In this document: piece by piece, positions 56,230 through 64,000 of the stretch
How positions within the stretch are numbered: the first letter of the stretch is position 1
Layout of the letters: each line of letters opens with the position of its first letter
Source: Limnanthes douglasii subsp. nivea
Lineage: Eukaryota > Streptophyta > Magnoliopsida > Brassicales > Limnanthaceae
Reading direction: 5' to 3'
Length of the DNA stretch: 64,000 nucleotides
Assembly: GCA_036936605.1 (NCBI GenBank)
Contig: JAUPFV010000005.1
Location: 186,370,958 to 186,434,957, forward strand
The notes under the pieces: generated by a model
What the model was told of the DNA's origin: nothing
Database searches by the model: none
Seen by the model: the letters and a program-made list of their open reading frames with translations, nothing else
Position numbers and translations under genes: made by a program

Positions 56230-56520
56230 GTCCTTATAAGTTCAAGCTCGGTATGGCTCATTACATAGCTTATTGAGATAATGACCCCCCAGCTTTGACC
56301 ATAACAAGGTCTATGTGACCCATTACATAGCCCTAAAAGGGCTTGACTCAATGGTAAATTCGCTTATATACCATGTACAAGGTATGGGGCTCAGTATGGC
56401 CTTTATATAGCCCGTAGGCATGGTCGATTAGCCCAATCGTATATAGAATCTATGGTATGGGCTTCTTATGGACCCTTGCGTAGCCCGTAGGAATGGTCAT
56501 TGACCCTTCGCAAATTATAA
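56230..56520 (-). repeat. About 80-bp tandem repeat in the 3' region of element D
   Basis: Three or four diverged units share GGTATGGGGCTC, ATATAGCCCGTAGGCATGGTC and TGACCC. Read on the minus strand, GGGCTACGCAAGGGTCCATA resembles GGGGTACGCAACTGACCATA of the array in element C, so the two arrays probably share an ancestor. Confidence 0.65.
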
Positions 56521-56674
56521 TGACGAAGATATAAACAAACACACGTTGTGGCAAAAGCATAAAAGTTGTATTAATAGAATAAGTTATAGCTTGATGCCGC
56601 GTTCAACCCCACCCCACCCCCACACTTCCTGCGCCAGGGAAGCAGAGCACATCATCTATCCTTACAACTCTCAC

Positions 56675-57570
56675 CTATATAATTTAAGATGATTTACATT
56701 CCAAGGATTCTTTAGAGCATGGCCTTCTGTATTTTCTAGGTGATAAGCTCCACTATATTCTTTGGAGATCATTGTCTATGGTATATCCCAGCTAGCCCTT
56801 AGCTTCCCTAAATCCTTATCACCGGAACCTTGAAAATTCTTCTTCATTACCAATAACACTTCGGGAAACTTGTCTCACCATTTTTCCTTTTGCTCCTTCT
56901 AGCTTCTTTTTAATACCTTCCACGATGTTCCAGTTAGTAACTCCCACCTGACCATTAGCATGGGGATAATAGATCATGGAGAAGGGTTGGATTATCCCGA
57001 AGCGGTTACAAAAGGCGGTGACTATGGTATTTTGGAATTGAGGGCCATTGTCGGTCATCAATAATGTGGGGTACTCCAAATCTTGTGAGGATTTGGGTAT
57101 AGAGAAAATCACATATCTCCTGAGATCGAGTGTGATAGAGATCCTTTTCCTCCGCCCATATTAATAAATAGTCGACCACAACGATCAGGAATTGTCTTTT
57201 ACCGGTTGCCATAGAAAGAGGTCCTACCAAATTAATCCCTCGTTTATCAAATGGGCAGGGAACGACTACATTATTCATTGGCTCACTCGGTAGATGCCCT
57301 GTATTGGAAAATTTCTGGCACTAATAGCAGTTTTGAACCAATATTTTGGCATCAGCATCTAACTCTGGGCAGTAATAACATGCAAGTAGAATTCGACTGA
57401 CTAGACTTCGGTAAGCGTAATACGCTTTTGTCTCTCCATTATGCAGATGATGCAAGATTTTGGTTTCTTCTGTTCGATTTATACATCGAAGCAACGTTCG
57501 GGTAGCAATTTTGTGATATAAAACTCCATCTAAAACACTATACTTAGTAGCCCATGTTTGAAGCATTCGA
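56675..57570 (-). pseudogene. Integrase of element D (broken)
   Basis: N-terminus 57566-57321: YSVLDGVLYHKIATRTLL, LHNGETKAYYAYRSL and a C-Y-Y-C-P...VQNCY zinc pattern. Core 57278-57006: FDKRGINLVGPLSMATGKRQ, VVVDYLLIWAEEKD; then 57112-56819: TDNGPQFQNTIVTAFCNRFG, YYPHANGQVGVTNWNI, where the final glutamate position of Q-V-E is glycine. GPY-like tail to about 56675, with YHLENTEGHALKNPWNVNHL. Frameshifts lie between pieces. Confidence 0.85.
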
Positions 57571-57599
57571 CCGTTGTCTTCTCAATTGGGAGAATGTCA

Positions 57600-58450
57600 G
57601 AGTTAAGATATAGTAAATAGGGTTTTGTCCATTCATCAGTGCTGCTGATCCTATGCACCCCATCACTCGTAGGAATGAGCTCGGTTGTTGGTATTTGTTG
57701 TGTAATAAGGAGGGGACTATCCTTTGAGGTTGTGGCCTTTGCTAGGGCGTCGACATAGCTGATTTCTGGGCGCGAAACCTGCTCATACTGTACCCTTACA
57801 AATTTTAATTCGCATTTCTTGAGCACCACCAAATAGACTCTAATCCCTTCTTGCTTAGCGTCATAGATTCCCTAAGTTTGGTTCAAAACCAACTATGAAT
57901 CTGAACGGATCCTGACATGGCGGGCCCCACATATCAGTGCCAATTTCATACCACAAATGACTTCTTCATACTCGACTACATTATTAGTTACTAGAAAGTT
58001 GAAACGAACTCCTTGTCGAATCTCTTCTCATGTATACAAGTGGAGAATAACACATGCTCCTCCCCTTGACATAATCGATGCTCTATTAGTTTGCACAATC
58101 CATTCGGGTAAGTCTTTTTTAAGCTGTGTATTGAGTTCATTTGAAAGCTTGTCCATCGGTGAATCAAAATCGGTTAAAAAGTCTATTATGGCTTGTCCCT
58201 TGATCTTCGTGCATGGTTCGGACTGGATATCATACTCCTCGATCTCGATGCTCCATTTGGTCACTCTCCCCGAGGAATCTGGCTTTTGCAGAACGGATTT
58301 GATAGGGAATGATGTTCAAACAACCATTGTATGACCTCGAAAATAAAGGCGCATTTTTCGTGCGGCTATTACCAATCCTAATGCAAGTTTTTCCAAACTA
58401 AGGTATCTAGTATCTGCGTCAATCAATGTTTTGTTAGCATAATATACAGA
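57600..58450 (-). pseudogene. RT connection and RNase H of element D (broken)
   Basis: 58264-58028 contains MTKWSIEIEEYDIQSEP and IKGQAIIDFLTDF, the end of the connection and the segment before RNase H. A plus-strand-looking stretch up to 57840 holds broken RNase H sequence. 57832-57600 has VRVQYEQVSRPEISYVDALA, the A-D-x-L-A-type end. Confidence 0.75.
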
Positions 58451-58789
58451 CGTTGAATGAAAACTGTGAAACCGATAGATAGAGGAACTACAACTCCCTC
58501 ACAATAGGCGCATATAATATGTCTGGCGACATAAGATAGTTCTTGAGTTCGGTAAATGCCCTACTGCACTCCTTAGTCCATTCAAAATTCTTGGCTCCCC
58601 GTAGTATCTCAAAAAATTGGTGGCTTTTGTTTGTAGCTCTCAAAATAAAGCGGGAGAGTGTTGTTAGGCGCCTGGTGAGACACTACCTTTCTTTGATATT
58701 TTGCAGCGGTTACATTTGGACAACCTCTTGCAATTGCACCACGTCAGACTCGATCTTTTTTTTGCTGAAAACGTATCCCTAGAACCTCC

Positions 58790-59620
58790 CGCGTCGGCCT
58801 CCATATCTCGACCGAATTTACCGGAAAAAATGTGGTTGATCAGTCACTGATATGTTGAACCTGCATTCTTTAGTCCAAACGACATGATTGTGTAATAGTA
58901 AAGCCCTCTTTCGGTTTGGATCGCAATATGCTCTTTATCACTTGGGTCGAGGAGAATCTGATCGTACCCTAATATGCGTCCATGAAAGATAAGAATTCAC
59001 ATCCTAAAGCTCAGTTCACTAACTGGTCGATGCGGGGTAGTGGTAATGCGTCTTTCGGGCAAGATTTTTTTAAATCGGTCAATTTGACACACATGCGCCA
59101 CTAACCCTCTTTATTTTTTACTGGGATCGGGTTTACTAGCCACAATGAGTATCAGGCTGGTCTTATATGGCCTAGGCTAGATAACTTCGTCACCTTAGTG
59201 GAAATAACTTCTTGCTTTTCTACTGAAAAAGATCTTCTCTTCTGCCGCAATGGCTTCGTATAACGATCAATAGCCAATTAGTGACAGATGATTGATGGAT
59301 CAACACTGAAGACGTCACTAGCCTCCCACGCGAATACATCCAAATTTCTTTCTAATAGTTCTATCAAAGACTGCTTAAAAGGAAAGCGTAGATGATTACC
59401 TAAGTCAAACGTTCGACCTTTGGCAAGTACCTCCTCTTTCAGGTGTAGTGGTTCCTCCTCTGGTCGTTCTGTTTCCCTGGGATCATCTACGGAATCGGGT
59501 GAGGGAGGTGGACTACCCATAATTACTGCACCCTCTGGAAATCCTGTCTTTTGATAAAGTCGACGAGTTCTCCACTGTCTATCAGCCTCTGAATCTCTTC
59601 TTTGAGTTGCCAACACTCGT
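58790..59620 (-). pseudogene. RT of element D, joined to gag, catalytic centre deleted
   Basis: 59616-59278 runs from the gag tail (RRLYQKTGFPEGAVIMG) through a proline/acidic linker into LIELLERNLDVFAWEASDVF, the segment just before RT; no protease is present between them. RT follows, with RQKRRSFSVEK-like, PLPRIDQLV, FLSFMDAYxGYDQILL and MSFGLKNAGSTYQ wording in broken frames down to about 58800. There GKFGRDMEA jumps past the Y-x-D-D box, which is missing. Confidence 0.75.
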
Positions 59621-61149
59621 CGGTCGGATGCCCATGATCACCATGATATGAATATAAGTATCTATTTGAGCGTTTGAAATCAAATGCACTCATTACCCGC
59701 GGTGTCTAGTATTTTTTCCTCTCCTTTGTCTGATCGTATATGACCAATATACTTTTGTTCATTGGGGTGAATTTCCAGGATGGATTCTCAAAGTATTAAG
59801 GTCGTCGGCTAGTGTCCATTCGAGGTACATCATCAGTCCTTTTTCGTTCAATGACTCCTCCCTTAGGGTCTGCGGTATGGCGGCTGGGTGAATCCATTTT
59901 TCAAGCATCGTCTACATGTATGAACGTACTGCTTGGGCGAGTAGGTCTCCCATCATCTCCGTGGGGAATTTGATCATGTTAGCATACACCTCTCCCCTCC
60001 GATCAGACCTCTCTTGAGAGAGGACACATCCATGTTTTCTTGCAAGTCTGGCATCTTATTCATGTAATGAACGAAACGTATGACATAACTCTTAAGAGAC
60101 TTACCTCGCCTCTGGTAGAGATCCATAATGGAATCGCGCTCGTGTTTGAGTTCCTTGTTACCAATGAAATATTCATTGAACACCTTCCATAGGTCGGAAA
60201 ATTCATAGATTGACCCTTTGGGAAGCCTACTAAACCAATCCATGGTATTTAACTTAAAAGTTATTGAGAGTGCTCTGCATAGCATATTGTCATTGGGATT
60301 GAACGCAATTATCATGTTACGAAAATGTTCGAGGTGTCTCTTCGAGTCGCCAATACTCCCATCGGCCTCCATCTTGAATGGGTCAAATTTCATCGGCAAC
60401 TGGGCCTCCAAGATTTTTTATGCAAAAGGAAAATCCTTAAGGATATAATTTCACATTCGGGGTCTTACCTGATTGTAGTAAATGCCAGCCTCCTCCATGG
60501 CTCTTATCGAAGCGACGCAGTGCACCTCCTGCCTCGGTTCGTTCTCTTTGGACCACTTTATACTTCCACTCTCATTGTTACCCTCTTTCTTGTCATCACG
60601 CTTAGAGGATAGGTCTCCTTTGTTGATACGGCTAGCATCAGGTCCAGATCGGTGATTAGCTCGGCTTTCTCTTTTTGTCTTAGCGGTTAGAACGTTGAGC
60701 GCATCATTAGAAGACCGATGTCCTTTGTTGATACGGCTAGCATCAGGTCCAGATGTGTGATTAGCTCGTCTTGCTCTTTTTGTCTTAGCGATTCAGGTGT
60801 TGAGCGCATCATTCATCCCTTTTAGAGTTGCATGCATTGCCTACTTCCGAGCATCTCGCTCGGACGCCACTCTGAGTTGTTCTTGATGAAGATTCTGGAT
60901 TTGCTGCTCCAATTTCCGAAAGTTGGCACTACCGTCGGGTTCTCACCGGTGACCTCTTGTGCGACAAGGGTAGCCACCAAACCAGCAGGGTTGATTTCTG
61001 GTCCATCGATGGTCACTGGCTGTACCACTCGTTGGATTGGCTCCATTGGTGCAGTTGGGGCTGCAACCACAAGCTCTGGGTCGGCAACTGGTTGGGTTTC
61101 TTGTGTCTAGCCTTGCTGGTCGATTCGCTCCAGTTCTCCGATCCACCAC
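59620..61149 (-). pseudogene. Gag of element D (broken)
   Basis: An N-terminal frame from about 61149 (start uncertain) contains a proline/threonine-rich stretch. A 105-bp tandem repeat interrupts it (60616-60821). The capsid core, 60411-59974 (145 codons), reads MKFDPFKMEADGSIGDSKRH, LEHFRNMIIAFNPND, LPKGSIYEFSDLWKVFNEYF and IMDLYQRRGKSLKSYVIRF. The knuckle region, 59660-59560, keeps YHGDHGHPTDECWQLKEEI, the best preserved of all gags here. It packages the element RNA in this family. Confidence 0.85.
60616..60821. repeat. 105-bp tandem duplication inside gag of D
   Basis: Two copies begin TCCTTTGTTGATACGGCTAG at 60616 and 60721 and stay about 90% alike over 100 bp. The length is divisible by three (35 codons), so the frame would have been kept. 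Confidence 0.85.
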
Positions 61150-61240
61150 CGCTTCACTCGTTTTCGGGATCTCTCTCTCAATCCCTAACCTAGTTACTAC
61201 GATGGTTTCTTTACTTCTTTAGATAAATGCTTCGCAAGTT

Positions 61241-61260
61241 TCCACATACGACGTCAAATT
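61241..61260 (-). other. Primer binding site of element D
   Basis: The minus strand reads TTTGACGTCGTATGTGGAAA right after the LTR end CTTAACAAA. It is a changed form of the common gypsy site and is nearly the same as in element C. Confidence 0.65.
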
Positions 61261-61702
61261 TGTTAAGGGAAATAACATAGTGAACTCCAAAGTAGTAAAT
61301 TAGATTATCAAAGAAGACATAAGTTACATTGATTAGGTTTCTGTCCCTTTTAAATTATACTCTCTATGACTGTTATCTCCCATTACTCCACTCTTTGGAT
61401 CCACTAAATGCACGTATTAACTAAATTTATAGCATGTGTCCTAATTTAACGTCCATTACATTAATAGTTTGGCCAATTATGTTATCATGTCTCTAAACCG
61501 CTATTCTAATTATCGCTTTATCGTCTGAGGCGCTCGGTCGGCTTCATATGCTCAGTTTGCTTTAATCCTGGGTGCTCATTTGGTCTTCCTCTTCTCGGTA
61601 ATACTCTTCGTGGATTTCATCCGTGTAAGAAATCGAACTCTTCTCCAATCATTTCCCTTGTGCTCAGTGCTCTTCTTGCTCAACACTCATGTGACCTTGG
61701 AC
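61261..61702 (-). repeat. 5' LTR of element D (truncated)
   Basis: 442 bp match 52326-52790 of the left LTR, then similarity ends at about 61702. The missing part is the LTR beginning on the sense strand, including the probable promoter. Confidence 0.82.
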
Positions 61703-62690
61703 AACTTGAGGATGACCATTCTACCATCAAGAATTTGCATGTCTTCAAACCTATTCCTATTGGAATTCATGTGAAATAACCCACCCCCATCTAACATTCA
61801 TTTATCGTTATACCTACAAGAATAAAAATTCATTAAACTATCAACATACTCACAATCATAAGACATTATTCCAACATCTTCAGCTGCAGTCTTCTGATAG
61901 TTGTTGTCATTTCCCTTCTCTAGGCAGTTCCAATTGATATGCCTTTCTTCTTGCATGTCCAATATATAAATTTTGAACATGTAGCAACCCTTTTGCACTT
62001 TGACTTATATTTTCCTATCCTCTCATTTGAATATAAATTTCCTGATCGACCCTTCACCCTTATTTTCTTCCATTCAGAGTCACCCTTCAAAACACTCTCC
62101 TTTTAAGATCTTTAAAGATGTAAGACACTCTTAACTTCAAACCGACTTCACTCGTAAAAGAGTTTGTCTCTTATAGTATGGTTGCTTGGTCCTCCCCCTC
62201 CACCTTCACACCGACTGCATTCAATTCGAATATGATGTGGTTGTAATCATCTAATTACCTACAGATCTATGCGATACTATCCATAGACGGCACGTAAAAC
62301 TATTTTTCAGATATAATATGTTTACCAATGACTTCTTCATGTAAATTGTCTACAGTTGATTCCATATTTCAAATATCATAGGCTATTCAGATATTTCTCA
62401 CGATACTTTCTCTCTCAAACTCAATATAAGGGCATTATGAGCTTTATAAAATACCGCGACCTCAACTTGTGTAGGGTTATCGTCAATAACAACAATAATC
62501 CATTTTGTATGCGTTAACCTTAATTCACTAGATGTTGAAATCATTAAATCCATTGATTTTTTATAGCCGAAGCTTCACTAAGCTCATCTTTTGCGACTTT
62601 CCGATTTCTAGGTGAGATTTGTTTCTCCAACCTTCAAATCTGTAATAGATCTACTCCTTCTCATGTTTCTCCATACTCACCGCACCATTT
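61703..62690 (-). pseudogene. Copia gag C-terminus and protease remnant
   Basis: On the minus strand a frame near 61990-61930 reads CKKKGHINWNCLEKGN, a CCHC zinc knuckle whose first cysteine is lost, followed by KTAAEDVGIMSYDCEYVDSL. The protease start MLDGGGLFHMNSNRNRF follows, where copia proteases have L-D-S-G-A-S-x-H. Upstream to about 62690 broken gag continues. It could be the front part of the copia element whose integrase lies at 32710-33580, split by the C/D nest. Confidence 0.6.
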
Positions 62691-63018
62691 GTTAGGTAAA
62701 ACCCTCGTCCGACCGAGGCAAAAACTGATCTATCGGTCAACAAACCTTCGGAGAAAACAATAAACCATGTTCAAGATGAGAAACAAAAAAATGCGTAAAT
62801 AAAACGAAAGACAAATTTAACTTGGTTTGGAGTGTGGAAATTATCCTATGTCCATGGATAAGTGCCATCTTTTTATTAATAAGTAAGTTAGAGAAAGATT
62901 CTCAAACACAAATAACTAAAACGCACTTTGTAACAAAAGATGACATAGTTTACAACTCTTTATTTAGTGTTTATCTCTCCCCTCACCTGTCTCACAAAAA
63001 CTAATGTTATTTTGAACT
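62691..63018 (-). repeat. Possible copia 5' LTR end
   Basis: On the minus strand ...TTTTACCTAACA at about 62690 precedes AATGGTGCGGTG, which has the look of an LTR end followed by a primer site. No second copy exists in the window, so this stays tentative. No gene is seen in it. Confidence 0.35.
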
Positions 63019-63027
63019 TTTCTAAAA

Positions 63028-63657
63028 GAGAAATTGCACCTAAGGTACCCACTCAACTATTCAATTGTCATCTAGTACCCAGACTTTGTTCTATTATCTC
63101 TTAATACCCATCTCAACTACCTAATTATCACTTAATACCTAACATTATTTTTATACCCTAACTACTCTCACCCTTCATCAACAACCACGTAACCAAAATT
63201 TCTCTTTCTTATTTTTATTTTATTTTAAAAGATCCATATCTTTCAAACCGGAGCTCGGCAAAAATAAATGAAAGTACCATCGTTTTTGTTTTTTAATAAA
63301 TGAACAAAACTAGATCCATTGATGATATTTTTCGATTTTTTTTAAATAAAATTTCACCAGTAACAACTCTCGGGAAATCGAGAGAGTTGTAAACAATTCT
63401 TAGGAAATCCTGAGTTGTTTGCAACTCTCAGGTTAGTTTTTCAAACAATTCTTAGGCTAGTTTTTCAAACAACTCCCAGGTTCATTTTTTAAACAACTCT
63501 CAGGTTAGTACTGGTGAAGGTACGCGCGAATATATATATATATAGTCGGAAGTCTTTTTGGTCAAATTTCAATTCGAGGTATCAAGTGATACTATTCCAA
63601 AAATGGATACTAGTGGATAATTAGATAGTTAAGTGAGTATTTACTCATATTTTTCTC
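63028..63657. mobile_element. Second MULE-type element with inverted ends, 630 bp
   Basis: A 9-bp direct repeat TTTCTAAAA (63019-63027 and 63658-63666) flanks a segment whose ends are diverged inverted repeats of about 80 bp: ACTCAACTATTCAATTGTCA on the left against ACTTAACTATCTAATTATCC (complement) on the right. The start is GAGAAA and the end TTTCTC. The middle (63375-63520) has repeats of about 30 bp of the phrase AAACAACTCTCAGGTTAG and a small palindrome around CTCTCGGGAAATCGAGAG. No coding frame is supported. Confidence 0.75.
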
Positions 63658-63696
63658 TTTCTAAAATATGTTGTCCAGAAATTTCTTTACCCTCGC

Positions 63697-63762
<66 letters not shown>
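63697..63762. repeat. (TAA)n microsatellite
   Basis: 22 uninterrupted trinucleotide repeats. Likely length-variable. Confidence 0.97.
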
Positions 63763-64000
63763 GATTCTCCTATTTATAAAAGAGTAGTGATAAATCATAA
63801 CTTTTTAATTAAAAGATTTCATAAAAAAATCCTTATTACGGTAATCTCAGCAATTAATCCAAAATTTAGTTAATAAAAAACAAAATAATAGATCCGCTCA
63901 ATATAGAAGAACCCAATTAATTTCGCTAACAGGAACAAACAACTCGCACTACACCCCAAAATTCTATATGAAAAATGTGACACGAATTGAGTTCATGAAT
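63763..64000. other. AT-rich end of the window without features
   Basis: No frame or repeat is supported. Confidence 0.5.

Larger units (their letters stand above)
52326..61702 (-). mobile_element. Element D: Tat-like gypsy element with truncated 5' LTR
   Basis: The left (3') LTR 52326-52973 is full length. The right (5') LTR, 61261-61702, matches its first 440 bp and then stops, so sequence at the right junction was lost. Order on the minus strand: primer site, gag, pol, tandem repeats, antisense gene, polypurine tract, 3' LTR. Protease and the RT catalytic centre are deleted. Closest relative in the window is element C. Confidence 0.88.

Noticed and set aside
60832..61222. Overlapping plus-strand frames rich in W, C and S
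   Set aside because: Shadows of the proline/threonine-rich gag N-terminus of element D on the minus strand.

Overview
The window looks like heterochromatic or intergenic DNA of a flowering plant, probably a eudicot. It is AT-rich and gene-poor, and it is filled with decayed LTR retrotransposons of typical plant lineages: Ty3/gypsy Tat-like and Athila-like, and Ty1/copia. MULE-type foldback elements, minisatellites and a broken piece of a plant G3BP/NTF2-type gene are also present. I see no intact host gene, rRNA, tRNA or CRISPR array. Every long coding trace carries stops or frameshifts.

Layout. 1-822 is AT-rich DNA with a degenerate short repeat. 823-10873 is element A, a complete minus-strand Tat-like element with two 367-bp LTRs; the same degenerate repeat type recurs on its far side. 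10874-13440 holds a broken unknown reading frame and little else. 13453-28930 is a graveyard of long gypsy LTR-like fragments. It includes a tandem duplication with units of about 4.1 and 4.3 kb plus a partial third (13986-22673), an Athila deletion derivative (24035 to about 26200), a G3BP/NTF2-like gene fragment (26452-26600) and two minisatellites. 29536-32710 is a minus-strand copia element with a 3' LTR but no 5' part. Its 5' end abuts an integrase-linker fragment of a second copia element (32710-33580).

33590-61702 is a nest. Element C (Tat-like, plus strand) contains element B (38197-47978, plus strand, same family as A) and a 375-bp foldback MULE with a perfect 9-bp target duplication (50440-50814). 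Its 3' LTR is cut by element D (Tat-like, minus strand, 52326-61702). Right of D are copia gag/protease remnants (about 61703-62690) and a second foldback MULE (63028-63657, 9-bp target duplication), followed by a (TAA)n microsatellite.

The most notable shared feature is that all four Tat-like elements, in two families (A/B and C/D), carry an extra reading frame between integrase and the 3' LTR on the strand opposite to gag-pol. Its conserved block resembles the 'putative gypsy type transposon' domain (Pfam Transposase_28). In A and B the start context, a TATA-like box about 90 bp upstream and a candidate intron all coincide, which suggests that this antisense gene had its own promoter. The class of extra antisense ORFs in Tat elements is known. 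The promoter and intron reading is my inference.
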